60,838 nucleotides of DNA, taken from the NCBI RefSeq assembly GCF_022179525.1, contig NZ_BPQX01000061.1:1-60838 (forward strand), in the 5' to 3' direction. The notes beneath the pieces were generated by a model. The model was not told the origin of the DNA. It worked only from the letters and a program-made list of their open reading frames with translations, and searched no databases. Source of the DNA: Methylobacterium persicinum. Its GTDB lineage: Bacteria > Pseudomonadota > Alphaproteobacteria > Rhizobiales > Beijerinckiaceae. This document shows positions 18,007 through 27,969 of the stretch, piece by piece (the stretch's first letter is position 1; each line of letters begins with the position of its first letter). Made by a program: the position numbers and the translations under genes.

Positions 18007-20340
18007 ATGCCGGAGGCGGTTTCCGCTTCCCTCTCCGCGCGTGCGGATTCGTCTCTGTCGGCGGTCTGGCCCGTCCGGCGGCGCGACCCGCGCCTGCAGC
18101 GGGCGGAGCGCTGGCTCCGCTACGCCGTGCCAAGCACGCTCTCGGTGTTCCTCGCCTGCCTCGTCGCCCTGGCGGCGATCCATATTCGCGGGCAGCGGGC
18201 CGAAATCATCGCGGGGGCCGAGGCGGAGGTGGAGGGGTTCGCCCGCCTCGCCGCCCACGCCCTGCGCTCCGCCGAAGGACAGCACCTCGACCTCCGGGTC
18301 CTGCTGCCGGAGGACGGCCGCCATTCAGGCCGCCGCCTCGTCCTCCTCGCGCCGAATGCCCGGATCACCCAGGCGCATCCGCCCCTCCCGGCGGAGATGG
18401 AAACCCTGCCCGACATCCTCGGCCCGAGCGAGCCGCTCTCGGCCCTCGGGGAGCGGGCCGGTGCGGTGCTCATCGACCTTCCGGGGGGCGAGCGCGTCCT
18501 GGCGGCGGTCCACAACCTTCCCAACGGGGGCGGACAGGTCGCTGTGCTGCAGCCGGTGGACCCGCTGATGATCGGCTGGGGCGCCCGGACCCGCGACCAG
18601 ATCGTGCTGGTCGGTGCCGCAATCCTCGTCATCGTCGGCGTCGGCGTCGCCTATGGGCTGCAGACCCGGCAGGCGACCCTGGCGGACAGGGCCTGCGAGC
18701 AGATCCGCCTGCGCCTGGAGACGGCCCTGAGGCGCAGCGATTGCGGCCTCTGGGACTGGGATATCGCCCGCGGGCGGATCTACTGGTCCGATTCCATGTA
18801 CACGCTCCTCGGCTACCGCCGGGAGCAACCCTACCTGGCGTTCGGCACCGTCAACGCCCTGGTCCATCCCGACGACGGCGACCTCTACAGCCTCGCCCGG
18901 GCCGTGGCCGCCAATCAGACCCATGTCGATCACGCCTTCCGCGTGCGGGGTGCGGACGGATCTTATGTGTGGCTGCGCGCCCGCGCCGAGGTCGTCGCGG
19001 ACGGGTTCGACGGCGGCCGCCACCTCGTCGGCATCGCCGTGGACATCAGCCAGCAGCGCGCCCTCGAGGAGACCAACGCCGCGGCGGACATGCGCCTGCG
19101 CGACGCGGTCGAGGCGATCTCGGAGGCCTTCGTCCTCTGGGACCAGGGCAACCGCCTCGTCCTGTGCAATTCCAAGTTCCGGCACCTGCATGCCCTCAGC
19201 GCCGAGGATGCGCAGCCGGGTCGTCGCTACATCGACGTCATGAGCCGCGGCGCCCTCCCCCAGATCCGCCGGGAGACGCCGGAGATCGGCATGGCCACCG
19301 CCCGGACCTTCGAGGCGGAACTGGCCGACGGGCGCTGGCTCCAGATCAGCGAGCGCCGGACCCGGGACGGCGGCTATGTCTCGGTCGGCACCGACATCAC
19401 CAGCCTGAAGCGCCAGCAGGAGCAACTGGTCGCCTCGGAGCGGGAGTTGATCGAGACGGTCACCGACCTCAAGCGGTCCCGGCGGACCCTGGAGGTCCAG
19501 ACCCAGCAGCTGGCCGACCTCGCGGAACGCTACCTCGACCAGAAGGCGGTGGCCGAATCGGCCAACCGGTCGAAATCCGAGTTCCTGGCCAACATGAGCC
19601 ACGAGCTGCGCACACCGCTCAATGCCATCATCGGCTTCGCCGACGTGATGGAGAACGAGGTCCTGGGGCCGATCGGCACCCCGCGCTACGGTGAATACGC
19701 CCGGGACATCCGCCAGAGCGGCGGCCATCTCCTCACGATGATCGACGACATCTTGGACATGGCCCGCCTCGAAGCGCGGCGGGTCCGCCTCAAGCCCCGC
19801 GCCCTGTCGGCCGGGAAGGCCGTGGACGACGCCATCGAGGCCGTCTCGGCGGAGGCCGCGCGCAAGGACATGCGGATCCATGTGGATGTCCGCCCGGGCG
19901 TCGAACTCCTGGCCGACATCCGCGGCATCCACCGGATCCTCGTCGGCATCCTGGAGAATGCGGTGAAGTTCACCGGCGCCGGCGGTCAGGTCGGGGTGCG
20001 CGTCCGGCAGGCGGGGGAGCATGTCCACGTCTTCGTGGCCGACACCGGCATCGGCATCCCGCGGGCCGCCCTCCCCCATCTCGGCCAGCCCTTCACCAAG
20101 GTCGAGACCCAGATCACGAGCCGCCACAGGGGGTCCGGCCTCGGCCTCGCCATCGCGCGCTCCACCGCGGAGCTGCACGGGGGCGCCCTGCGGATCCGGT
20201 CCGAGGAGAATGTCGGCACCGTCGTCCTGTTGAAGCTGCCCGCCCCGACGCTCCAGCGCCTCGAGACGATCGCCCAGGCGGCCGGGCGCGAAGCCGCCGC
20301 CGCAGGGCGCCCGGCGGTGGACCGGCGCTCCGCGGCCTGA
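18007..20340 (+). CDS. Membrane PAS-domain sensor histidine kinase (PleC/PdhS-like core)
   Basis: A 777-residue sensor kinase. Two membrane segments (about 40-60 and 198-220) enclose a periplasmic sensor region of ~135 residues without a recognised fold. Two PAS domains follow (about 235-350, VHPDDGDLYSL; and 360-470, AISEAFVLWDQGNRLVLCN), then a short coiled coil and the kinase core. His532 lies in FLANMSHELRTPLNAIIGF, with ILENAVKF, DTGIGIP and GSGLGLAIA boxes in the ATPase domain. The core resembles the PleC/DivJ/PdhS group of alphaproteobacterial cell-cycle kinases, so a DivK-like partner is possible but unproven. ATG 18007 has GAGG upstream. No response regulator gene is adjacent. Confidence 0.88.
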   Translation: MPEAVSASLSARADSSLSAVWPVRRRDPRLQRAERWLRYAVPSTLSVFLACLVALAAIHIRGQRAEIIAGAEAEVEGFARLAAHALRSAEGQHLDLRVLLPEDGRHSGRRLVLLAPNARITQAHPPLPAEMETLPDILGPSEPLSALGERAGAVLIDLPGGERVLAAVHNLPNGGGQVAVLQPVDPLMIGWGARTRDQIVLVGAAILVIVGVGVAYGLQTRQATLADRACEQIRLRLETALRRSDCGLWDWDIARGRIYWSDSMYTLLGYRREQPYLAFGTVNALVHPDDGDLYSLARAVAANQTHVDHAFRVRGADGSYVWLRARAEVVADGFDGGRHLVGIAVDISQQRALEETNAAADMRLRDAVEAISEAFVLWDQGNRLVLCNSKFRHLHALSAEDAQPGRRYIDVMSRGALPQIRRETPEIGMATARTFEAELADGRWLQISERRTRDGGYVSVGTDITSLKRQQEQLVASERELIETVTDLKRSRRTLEVQTQQLADLAERYLDQKAVAESANRSKSEFLANMSHELRTPLNAIIGFADVMENEVLGPIGTPRYGEYARDIRQSGGHLLTMIDDILDMARLEARRVRLKPRALSAGKAVDDAIEAVSAEAARKDMRIHVDVRPGVELLADIRGIHRILVGILENAVKFTGAGGQVGVRVRQAGEHVHVFVADTGIGIPRAALPHLGQPFTKVETQITSRHRGSGLGLAIARSTAELHGGALRIRSEENVGTVVLLKLPAPTLQRLETIAQAAGREAAAAGRPAVDRRSAA

Positions 20341-20344
20341 GGGT

Positions 20345-21694
20345 TCAGGCTGCGTCCCAAACCGGGGTCGGCAACCGGTGAAGGTTCTTCGCCGCCAGGG
20401 AGAGGGCGGCGGCGCGGCCCGTCTGGGCCAGGGCCATGGCCAGGGCGGCACCCAGCGGCCCGAGCACCGGCACGAGGGCGACGCATAGGAGCACGGCGGC
20501 GGCGACGGCCCCACCGGTGATCGCCGCGCAGATCCGCTCGCCCCCCAACATCGTGAGCAGGTCCGCACAGGGCCCGAACAGGCTCGCGGCGATGCCCCCG
20601 GCCACGAGGACGGCGAGCAGAGGCAGCCCCTCTGAGACGTTTGCCCCGAACAGCGCCAGCAGCAGCGGACTTCCCGCGAGGAGGCCGAGTCCGACGAAGG
20701 CCGTCGCGCCGGCCGTGAAGCGGCCCTGTCGGCGCACCAGGGCCAGGAGCCGGCTCCGGTCGCCCATCGCCTGGGCGGCGCTGTAGTGCCGGAGGGCGGC
20801 GGCGCTGACCGCGTATGGCACGAAGGCCGCGATCTGCTGGATGCGCGTGGCCGCGAAATAGAGGCCGAGTTCGGCGGGGCTCGCCAGAGCGCCGAGCACG
20901 ATGACGTCCACGAAGCTGAAGCCCGCGGTGGCGAGGTCGATCCCGGCGATGGGCAGGGTCGCGCCGAACCAGCGCCGCAAGTCATAGCGGTGGGGGCCGG
21001 GCGGCAGTTCCACGCGCAGGCGGCCGGCAACGAGCACGGACTGGAGTACGGTCGAGACCAGGGCGGCGGCGAACATGCAGGTCATGGCGGTCTCTGCCAC
21101 GGCCGGTGCGCCCAGCAGCATGGCCCCTGCCAGGAAGGCCATCATTGCCGCCTGACGCAGGAGATACGGGGGCGCGATGGCGAGCCCGAGCCAATTCTGG
21201 CTGCGGGCGATGCCTTCGCAATAATCCTGCATGGCGAAGACCGGCAGGATGAGCGCGGCGATCAGCGCCGGCGCCCGGTATGTTGCCCCCAGCAAGCCGG
21301 GTTCGAGCCACAGGAGCGCGAGGCCCAGGCCCGCCGCCGCGAGCGCCGTGCCCCCCGTCACCAGGGCACCCGCCCGCACGTAGCCGCGGGCATGGTCCGC
21401 GTCCCCCCGGGCCTGATCCTCCGGCAGGAAGCGGCTGGCGCCCTGCGCGAGGCCGAGGGTGAGGGTATGGCCGACCAGGGCGGTCCAGACCCAGACGGTG
21501 GCGAAGATCCCGTAGGCGTCCCAGCCCATCACCCGGGCGGCGAGGACCTGCCCGGCATAGGCGAAGCCGGCCGCGGAGATCCGGATGGCAAAGACGGTGG
21601 ACGCTCCCCCGCCGAAGCCCTGGCGCAGTAGGCTCAGCCGCCCGAGGATCGGTGCGGACAGGATCGTGGCCGCCAAGGTCCGCTCCTCGAGCAT
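20345..21694 (-). CDS. Wzx-like polysaccharide flippase (MOP superfamily)
   Basis: A 449-residue integral membrane protein with about twelve to fourteen hydrophobic segments spread along its length and short charged loops, matching the polysaccharide-transporter (Wzx/RfbX) branch of the MOP superfamily. These flip lipid-linked sugar units across the inner membrane. Supporting blocks are FGGGASTVFAIRISAAGFAYAG at the start and LGLYFAATRIQQIAAFVPYA in the middle. It sits near an OpgC-like acyltransferase, an SGNH protein and the rhamnose genes, all on the minus strand, so it probably handles a rhamnose-containing surface glycan (inference). It is convergent with the kinase gene, with 4 bp between them. 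Confidence 0.82.
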   Translation of the reverse strand: MLEERTLAATILSAPILGRLSLLRQGFGGGASTVFAIRISAAGFAYAGQVLAARVMGWDAYGIFATVWVWTALVGHTLTLGLAQGASRFLPEDQARGDADHARGYVRAGALVTGGTALAAAGLGLALLWLEPGLLGATYRAPALIAALILPVFAMQDYCEGIARSQNWLGLAIAPPYLLRQAAMMAFLAGAMLLGAPAVAETAMTCMFAAALVSTVLQSVLVAGRLRVELPPGPHRYDLRRWFGATLPIAGIDLATAGFSFVDVIVLGALASPAELGLYFAATRIQQIAAFVPYAVSAAALRHYSAAQAMGDRSRLLALVRRQGRFTAGATAFVGLGLLAGSPLLLALFGANVSEGLPLLAVLVAGGIAASLFGPCADLLTMLGGERICAAITGGAVAAAVLLCVALVPVLGPLGAALAMALAQTGRAAALSLAAKNLHRLPTPVWDAA

Positions 21695-21774
21695 CTTCCG
21701 CCGAAGGGGACGCCGGTTCGGCTTGAGACAACGTTCCAGCCTCGCCCGACGGAGGGGCGGCCCTGGCGATCCTT

Positions 21775-22674
21775 CTAACCCGGTGCCCGTTGCGGCCCGG
21801 TTAAGTCGGGCGGCCCGGGGGGCGGCGGCACCACCGCGGCGGGCGGTTTCGCCGGCTCGGATGCCGGAGGCGAGGCGACTTCCCCGGCCGGCGCTTTGGC
21901 CGGCTCCGGTGCCGGTGTCCGCGCCAGGGAGGCAGAAATCGTGAGGGCGACATGCTCGGCCATGCAGCGCAGGCCGAGGTCGTTCAGCCTGAACTGACGG
22001 CCGAGGATGTGGACCTCGCCCTTCTCGTTGCGGCCCGCGAGGTAGCGCAGGGCCTCGAACCGCCTGACCAGGGGGACGCCCTCACGGGTCGCGACGTCCC
22101 GGACCCCGTCGACGATCCGGTTGTAATCCGCATCGGTGGCGACGCTGGCCGTGTAGAGCGGATCGACCAGCACGACGTCGATCCCGTGGGACTTCAGCCA
22201 CGCGACGGATTCGTCGAGGGCCTCGGCGAAGGCGGTCGGATCGACCCGGGCGATGGCATCGTGGGTGCCCACCTGCCAGACGACGAGGTCAGGCTCCACG
22301 TCGGCGACCAGCGAGCGCAGGCGCTCGGCCGCGCCCGACGCGATCTCCCCCGGCAGGCCGCGGTGGTCGATGATCACGTCCACATGCGGCATCGCCTGTT
22401 CCAGCGCCGCTTCCAGCTTGACCGGATAGGAGGCGGAGGCGCCGGGCGCCGAACTGCCACCCACCGCCAGGATCCTGAGGATGTGGCGTTCCTCCAGCGC
22501 CGCCTTCGCCGCGGCGAGGCTAGCGACGCTATAGAGCTGCGAGCCCGGCACGCGGCATTCGAGGGACGGCGTGGGGGTCGGAACGTCGTCCGCCATCGCC
22601 GGCCCCGGCGTTCCCGCCGAGAGGCCGGCCAGGAGAAGGCCGCCGACGCGGAGCCAATCGCGAGCCGGTCTCAT
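21775..22674 (-). CDS. Secreted SGNH/GDSL-type hydrolase
   Basis: A 299-residue exported protein with an SGNH hydrolase fold. The signal peptide (LLLAGLSAGTPGPAMA) is followed by block I with the nucleophile region VGGSSAPGASAS, a Gly block (DHRGLPGE), an Asn-like block in VVWQVGTHDAIA (Thr at the usual Asn site) and a DPLYT region. A typical C-terminal DxxH is not obvious, so activity is uncertain. The last ~45 residues are Pro/Ala-rich. Its start overlaps the end of the OpgC-like gene (ATGA, 22671-22674), which suggests an esterase acting on or with an acylated glycan. Confidence 0.75.
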   Translation of the reverse strand: MRPARDWLRVGGLLLAGLSAGTPGPAMADDVPTPTPSLECRVPGSQLYSVASLAAAKAALEERHILRILAVGGSSAPGASASYPVKLEAALEQAMPHVDVIIDHRGLPGEIASGAAERLRSLVADVEPDLVVWQVGTHDAIARVDPTAFAEALDESVAWLKSHGIDVVLVDPLYTASVATDADYNRIVDGVRDVATREGVPLVRRFEALRYLAGRNEKGEVHILGRQFRLNDLGLRCMAEHVALTISASLARTPAPEPAKAPAGEVASPPASEPAKPPAAVVPPPPGPPDLTGPQRAPG

Positions 22675-23765
22675 GGGCGGGGACGCGGGGCTCTGCGGGA
22701 ACGCCATTCGACGAACCATGCGGTGATTCCCAACGCGACGAGGCCGCAGCCCGCAACCGCCGTATCGACCAGCAGGCCGCCCCCGGTCTGGAAGCGGATG
22801 ATTTGGCCGATCAGGCTCAGCAGCGACCCCATCGAGAATACGGCCAGGGAGTTCCTGCCCAGGCCCGACAGGAAGCCGACGATCCAGCCAATCCGCGGCG
22901 CAAGCAATGCGTAGATTGGCGAAAAAGCCAACAAGACCCCAAGGAAGTGCACCAATCGGCTCGGTGTGAGGTAACTCTTCTCGAAGGTGAAAAGCAGGCG
23001 CGGCTCGGGGACCGTCAACGGATCCGGCCTGATTTCCAGCACCGACAGGGTGATCCCCACGAGGACGATCACGACGCCGAGGGGCATCAGGCGCCTTGTC
23101 CACCGCCTGAACGCAGGCGAGACGCGGTTCCAGTCCTGAAGCACGAACCCGAGGGTCAGGAGCAACTGCCAGCAGAACGGATCGAAGAACCACGTCCCGT
23201 CGCCGGGCCAGGATGGCAGGTTCCACTCGAAGACGAGGCTCGCAACGTAGAGCGCCCCGGAGATCGCCAGGACCGCCCACCGGCTTGCCCGGCCGATGAG
23301 CACGATCACGGGGGCGATCCCGATCAGGACGACGTAGAGCGGCAGGATGTTGAAGAAGCCGAGCTGATAGGTGAGCAGGGCCATCCCGCAGACCGACTGG
23401 ATCGGATCGGCGAAGAAGTTCCCGGCATTGTGCCATTCGAGGATGAGCGGGTTGTCGAGGAGCAGGGCCGCCCCGGCGATGATAGCCAGGGCCAGCAGCA
23501 TCACCGTGATCTGCGCCCTGTAGACCTCGACGGTCCGCGCCAGCATCCGCACGACGCTGCGCCAGCGCGGCTCCGGCTCGCCGTCGCGGGTCCGCGTGGC
23601 GATGCCGATCGACCACCCGGCCAGGAACACGAACAGCTCGGCCGCGTCCGAGATGCCGTACTGCGAAAAAGTGTAGCGCTCGAACGTGTTGCCGGGAATG
23701 TGGTTGATGAAGATCGTGATCAGGGCGAAGCCGCGCCAGAAGTCGATCGCATTGGGCTCCCGCAT
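22671..23765 (-). CDS. OpgC-family membrane acyltransferase
   Basis: A 364-residue membrane protein with about ten hydrophobic segments and the OpgC start REPNAIDFWRGFALITIFINHIPGN, including the conserved Asp-Phe-x-Arg-Gly and the His in INHIPGN. OpgC-type proteins transfer succinyl groups to periplasmic glucans; relatives acylate other glycans. ATG 23765 begins the family sequence; the frame upstream to 23927 adds a non-homologous leader. The overlap with the SGNH gene shows an operon. A divergent 252-bp spacer separates it from the small secreted gene at 24018. Confidence 0.85.
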   Translation of the reverse strand: MREPNAIDFWRGFALITIFINHIPGNTFERYTFSQYGISDAAELFVFLAGWSIGIATRTRDGEPEPRWRSVVRMLARTVEVYRAQITVMLLALAIIAGAALLLDNPLILEWHNAGNFFADPIQSVCGMALLTYQLGFFNILPLYVVLIGIAPVIVLIGRASRWAVLAISGALYVASLVFEWNLPSWPGDGTWFFDPFCWQLLLTLGFVLQDWNRVSPAFRRWTRRLMPLGVVIVLVGITLSVLEIRPDPLTVPEPRLLFTFEKSYLTPSRLVHFLGVLLAFSPIYALLAPRIGWIVGFLSGLGRNSLAVFSMGSLLSLIGQIIRFQTGGGLLVDTAVAGCGLVALGITAWFVEWRSRRAPRPRP

Positions 23766-24017
23766 GGGGGCGGCGGCTCCGGGGTTTGCGCGGGCGGGAT
23801 GGTTCGAGTCGGGTGTCTGATACGGCGCCGGGGCGCCGCTGGAAACCCGGACTAGACGGCAAGATGCGAGGCCGCCGCGGGGAGAAGGGAGGCGGTGAGG
23901 CGCGAGAAGCTCTGCATTGGCAAGCACATAACTTGGTCGGCTGCAGCGCCGAATTAAAGTCGCGCACGATCGAACCGGGGGGCGACGATCGCGTTACCGA
24001 CGCGAAGGAGTTTTCCG

Positions 24018-24293
24018 ATGCGTTCTGCCGCCCTCCCCGCCCTCGTCGCGTCGCTGGCCCTCTGGGCCGGAACGGCGGCGCCTGCCTTCGCTCAGGCGAC
24101 GACTGGCACCGGCGGAGGCCCCACCAGCACCGTGACCGCTCCCAACACCAGCGCCACCGGCAGGACGATGCCGCCGGCCGGCGGCGATGCCGGCGCCGCC
24201 ACCGCCGGGGAGCCGCGGGGCAAGCGCACGCAGGAACAGAAGGTCGATGACAAGATCACCCGCGGCATCTGCATCGGCTGCGGGCCGAAATAG
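24018..24293 (+). CDS. Small secreted protein of unknown function
   Basis: A 91-residue protein with a strong signal peptide (AALPALVASLALWAGTAAPAFA), a Thr/Gly/Ala/Pro-rich low-complexity middle and a charged C-terminus ending in two close cysteines (ICIGCGPK). AAGGAG lies 8 nt before the ATG, and the spacer before it has the look of a promoter region. The middle is probably disordered; the terminal Cys pair could bind a metal or form a disulfide. I recognise no family. It is convergent with rmlA, ending 14 bp from it. Confidence 0.72.
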   Translation: MRSAALPALVASLALWAGTAAPAFAQATTGTGGGPTSTVTAPNTSATGRTMPPAGGDAGAATAGEPRGKRTQEQKVDDKITRGICIGCGPK

Positions 24294-24307
24294 GCCAAAT
24301 CAGACGA

Positions 24308-25201
24308 TCACAGGGCAGCCTCGCTGCGGGCGTTCGGCTCGTCGGCGAGGCGGAGCAGGTTCCGGCCGTAGGCGGTCTTGGAGAACAACTTGCCTCGGGC
24401 CACAAGCTGGTCGCGGTCGATGAAGCCCTGGAGGTAGGCGATCTCCTCCAGGCAGGCGACCTGTAGCCCCTGGCGGTGCTGGATGGTCCGCACGAACTCG
24501 GAGGCTTCCAACAGGCTGTCGTGGGTTCCGGTATCGAGCCACGCATAGCCGCGGCTCATCTTCTCCACGAAGAGCTGCCCGCGTTCCAGATAGGCCTCGT
24601 TCACGCTGGTGATCTCGAGCTCCCCGCGGGGCGAGGGCTTCACGTCGGCGGCGATGTCGAGCACTTGGTTGTCGTAGAAGTACAGGCCCGTCACCGCCCA
24701 AGTCGATTCAGGGTTCTCCGGCTTCTCGACGATCTTTGTGGCCTTGCCCGTCGCGTCGAGGCTGACCACGCCGTAGGCCTGCGGGTTCTCGACATGATAG
24801 GCGAACACCGTCGCCCCCATCGGTCGCGCCACCGCCCGCGCCAGTAGCTCGGCCATGCCGGCGCCGAAGAACAGGTTGTCGCCCAGGATCAGCGCCACGT
24901 CGTCGTCGCCCACGAAGTCGCGTCCGATGATGAAGGCCTGGGCGAGGCCTTCCGGCCGCGGCTGGACCGCATAGGTGAAGTGCAGGCCGAACTGCTCCCC
25001 CGTGCCGAACAGGCGCTTGTAGTTGTCGAGGTGCTCAGGGCTCGAGATGATCAGGATCTCGCGGATGCCGGCCAGCATCAGCACCGAGACCGGGTAATAG
25101 ATCATTGGCTTGTCGTAGACGGGCAGCAGCTGCTTGTTGATCGACAGCGTCGCCGGGTGCAGCCGGGTGCCGGAGCCTCCGGCGAGGATAATGCCCTTCA
25201 T
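24308..25201 (-). CDS. rfbA: Glucose-1-phosphate thymidylyltransferase
   Basis: RmlA, 297 residues, makes dTDP-glucose from glucose-1-phosphate and dTTP, the first step of dTDP-L-rhamnose synthesis. The nucleotide-binding start [16 protein letters not shown], the YDKPMIYYP stretch, the LILGDN metal site and EKPENPES are all standard. Its length is normal for the family. It is the last gene of the minus-strand set rmlC-B-D-A, 25 bp after rmlD. Confidence 0.97.
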   Translation of the reverse strand: MKGIILAGGSGTRLHPATLSINKQLLPVYDKPMIYYPVSVLMLAGIREILIISSPEHLDNYKRLFGTGEQFGLHFTYAVQPRPEGLAQAFIIGRDFVGDDDVALILGDNLFFGAGMAELLARAVARPMGATVFAYHVENPQAYGVVSLDATGKATKIVEKPENPESTWAVTGLYFYDNQVLDIAADVKPSPRGELEITSVNEAYLERGQLFVEKMSRGYAWLDTGTHDSLLEASEFVRTIQHRQGLQVACLEEIAYLQGFIDRDQLVARGKLFSKTAYGRNLLRLADEPNARSEAAL

Positions 25202-25226
25202 CGGAGTTCTCCTTGGGTCCGTTCGC

Positions 25227-26117
25227 TCACGCGGTGGCAGGCCCGACCAGCCTGTCCAGGATGTCGTCGAGGGCGGCCTCCCACGGACGCGGGACGATGC
25301 CGTAGGCTGCCGTCAGGGTGTCCGTCGACAGCCGCGAGTTCGTGGGCCGGCGGGCCGGCGTCGGGTAGGCGGAGGTGGGGATGCCCTGGACCGGCACCGT
25401 CCGGCCGCCCCGGCGGGCGCTCCCCTCGACGATGGCCCGGGCGAAACCGCACCATGTGGTCGATCCGGCGTTGACGCAGTGGAACGTGCCCACGGGCGCG
25501 TCGGCATCCTGGGCCAGCCGCAGGGCGACCGTGGCCAGGGCAGCGGCGAGGTCCGCCGCGCTGGTGGGGCAGCCGTGCTGGTCGTCGACCACGCTCAGGC
25601 TGTCCCGCTCGCCCGAGAGCCGCAGCATCGTCTTCACGAAGTTGCCTCGGTGGGGGCTCACGACCCAGGCCGTGCGCAGGATCGCGTGGCGCGGGTTGGC
25701 CGTGCGCACGGCGAATTCGCCGGCGGCCTTGCTGGCGCCGTAGACACTGTGGGGATCGACGGGCTCGGCGGGGGCGTACGCACCTTCCGGCTTGGTGCCG
25801 GCGAAGACGTAATCCGTCGAGACATGGACCAGGGGAATCCCCCGCGCCCGCGTCTGTTCGGCGAGGATGGCCGGGGCCAGGGCGTTGAGCCGCCACGCGG
25901 CGGTCACGTCGGACTCTGCCTTGTCGACGGCCGTGTACGCGGCCGTGTTGATGACCACGCTGTAGTGCCGCTCGGCCAGGGCCGCCGCGACGGCGGCGGG
26001 ATCGGTGATGTCGAGGTCGTCCCGCGGGGGCGCGTGGACACGCACGCCCTCCGGCCAGGAATGGGCCTGAAGCTCGGTGCCGACCTGGCCCGCGCCGCCG
26101 AGGACGAGGATCTCCAT
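25227..26117 (-). CDS. rfbD: dTDP-4-dehydrorhamnose reductase
   Basis: RmlD, 296 residues, carries out the last step, reducing dTDP-4-keto-L-rhamnose to dTDP-L-rhamnose with NAD(P)H. The Rossmann start [14 protein letters not shown], the [15 protein letters not shown] stretch and the catalytic Tyr-x-x-x-Lys ([11 protein letters not shown]) are present. Its ATG shares one base with the rmlB stop (TGATG), so translation is coupled. Confidence 0.96.
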   Translation of the reverse strand: MEILVLGGAGQVGTELQAHSWPEGVRVHAPPRDDLDITDPAAVAAALAERHYSVVINTAAYTAVDKAESDVTAAWRLNALAPAILAEQTRARGIPLVHVSTDYVFAGTKPEGAYAPAEPVDPHSVYGASKAAGEFAVRTANPRHAILRTAWVVSPHRGNFVKTMLRLSGERDSLSVVDDQHGCPTSAADLAAALATVALRLAQDADAPVGTFHCVNAGSTTWCGFARAIVEGSARRGGRTVPVQGIPTSAYPTPARRPTNSRLSTDTLTAAYGIVPRPWEAALDDILDRLVGPATA

Positions 26118-27166
26118 CAGCCGGCGAGCCCCAGGCGCTCACCGCGATAGCGGCCCTCGCGGATCGGCCGCCACCATGCCTCGTTGGCGAGGTACCACGC
26201 GACGGTCTCTTCCAGGGCCGCCTCGAACACCTTGCGCGGGCGCCAGCCGAGTTCGGTCTCCGCCTTCGTGCAGTCGATGGCGTAGCGCCGGTCGTGGCCC
26301 GGCCGGTCGGCGACGAAGGTGATCAGCCGCTCGTGCGGCCCGGCCTCCGGGCGCAGCCGGTCGAAGGCAGCACACAGGCCGTGGACGACGGCAAGGTTGT
26401 TGCGCACCGCCCGTCCTCCGAGCAGATACGTCTCCCCGATCCGGCCCCGCTCCAGCACCGCGACGAGACCCGCGGCATGGTCCTCCACGTGGATCCAGTC
26501 GCGCTCGTTCATGCCGTCGCCGTAGACGGGGAGGTTCTTCCCCTCCAGGGCGTTGAGGATCATCAGCGGGATCAGCTTCTCGGGGAAGTGGCGCGGCCCA
26601 TAGTTGTTGGAGCAGTTCGTCACCAGCACCGGCAGGCCGTAGGTCTCGTGCCAGGCCCGGGCGAGGTGGTCGGAGGCGGCCTTCGACGCCGAGTAGGGCG
26701 AGCGCGGGTCGTAGCGGCTGTCCTCGGTGAAGAAGCCGCCCGGCGGCAGGGAGCCGTAGACCTCGTCCGTCGAGACGTGGAGGAAGCGGAAGGCGTCCCG
26801 CTCCTGGCCGGACAGGCCCTCGTAGAGTTCCCGCGCGCCGTCGAGCATGGTCTGCGTGCCGATCACGTTGGTGCGCACGAAGGCACCCGGATCGGTGATG
26901 GAGCGGTCGACATGGCTCTCGGCCGCCAGATGCATCACGGCCTGCGGCCGGAACTCGCGGTAGGCGGCCCGCACGGCGTCGCGGTCGCAGATATCCGCCT
27001 CGATCAGCCGGTGGCGTCCGCTGGCCTCCAGGGGCTTCAGGGAGATGGGGTTGGCGGCGTAGGTCAGGGCGTCGAGCGTCGCCACCTCATGGCCGAGGTC
27101 CTGCACTAGATGCAGGACGAGGGCCGAGCCGATGAAGCCGCAGCCGCCGGTAACGAGGATCCGCAT
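26117..27166 (-). CDS. rfbB: dTDP-glucose 4,6-dehydratase
   Basis: RmlB, 349 residues, converts dTDP-glucose to dTDP-4-keto-6-deoxyglucose. It has the NAD-binding start ILVTGGCGFIGSALV, the catalytic Thr-Asp-Glu in VSTDEVYG, the Tyr-x-x-x-Lys in YSASKAASDH and the CSNNYGPRHFPEKLIP block typical of the enzyme. ATG 27166 directly precedes the Rossmann strand; the open frame to 27259 is not homologous. The gap of 135 bp to rmlC may hold a second promoter. Confidence 0.97.
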   Translation of the reverse strand: MRILVTGGCGFIGSALVLHLVQDLGHEVATLDALTYAANPISLKPLEASGRHRLIEADICDRDAVRAAYREFRPQAVMHLAAESHVDRSITDPGAFVRTNVIGTQTMLDGARELYEGLSGQERDAFRFLHVSTDEVYGSLPPGGFFTEDSRYDPRSPYSASKAASDHLARAWHETYGLPVLVTNCSNNYGPRHFPEKLIPLMILNALEGKNLPVYGDGMNERDWIHVEDHAAGLVAVLERGRIGETYLLGGRAVRNNLAVVHGLCAAFDRLRPEAGPHERLITFVADRPGHDRRYAIDCTKAETELGWRPRKVFEAALEETVAWYLANEAWWRPIREGRYRGERLGLAG

Positions 27167-27301
27167 AAATACCCCTCTCGGATTGAGTCGGCGCCTGACC
27201 CAATCCACTCTGCATGGCGAAACAGCGGCATTCGGGTGCTTCGCCACTAAGACGTGCAATCTTTCGCGCGATGGCCCGCCTCTAGCCGAGAAAACCGCCC
27301 G

Positions 27302-27853
27302 TTAGAAGAGCTTGCCCGCGTCGCGCAGGCGGGGCGCCTTCCTGTCCTTTTCCGACAGGACAGCCTCGTCTTCGCCGACGGGCCATTCGATGCCGATGTC
27401 GGGGTCGTTCCAGAGAATCCCCCGGTCATGGGACGGGCTATAGTAGGAATCGACCTTATAGGCGACCATCACGTCGGGGGTTAGCGTGCAGAAACCGTGG
27501 GCGAAGCCGTGCGGGATGAAGAGCTGCTCTCCCCCTTCGGCATCCAGGCGGACGGCGACGTACGTCATGTAGGTCGGCGAGGTCGGTCGGATGTCGACGG
27601 CGATATCGAGAATCGCGCCCGATAGAACCCGGATCAGCTTCGCTTGGGGCTGCGGCGGGATCTGGAAGTGCAGGCCGCGCACGGTTCCCTGCGGCGCGGA
27701 GAACGACTGGTTGTCCTGCACGAACGGCACCACGATGCCGGCCCGCTCCAGGGCGTCCACGCGGAACGTTTCCGAGAACCAGCCCCTGGCATCCCCGTGC
27801 CGCTTCGGAATGATGCGCTTCACATCGGGGATGTCCGTCTCGATCACGTCCAT
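27302..27853 (-). CDS. rfbC: dTDP-4-dehydrorhamnose 3,5-epimerase
   Basis: RmlC, 183 residues, is a cupin-fold epimerase acting between RmlB and RmlD. It shows RGWFSETF, the catalytic His in TVRGLHFQ, LDIAVDIR and the second active-site region FIPHGFAHGFCTL. ATG 27853 (MDVIETDIPDVK) gives the standard length. It heads the minus-strand rhamnose set, 116 bp after queE. With RmlA, B and D the complete dTDP-L-rhamnose pathway is encoded in this window. Confidence 0.96.
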   Translation of the reverse strand: MDVIETDIPDVKRIIPKRHGDARGWFSETFRVDALERAGIVVPFVQDNQSFSAPQGTVRGLHFQIPPQPQAKLIRVLSGAILDIAVDIRPTSPTYMTYVAVRLDAEGGEQLFIPHGFAHGFCTLTPDVMVAYKVDSYYSPSHDRGILWNDPDIGIEWPVGEDEAVLSEKDRKAPRLRDAGKLF

Positions 27854-27969
27854 GCGGTACCTCGGTGTGTCATCATCGTGTTCCGGGCGATGATGCTTGT
27901 TCGACGCACCTGTCAAGCGGTGCGGCGGGAGCGCGCCGGAAGGTCGGCGTCGTCCGTTCGTCGGCGGTG

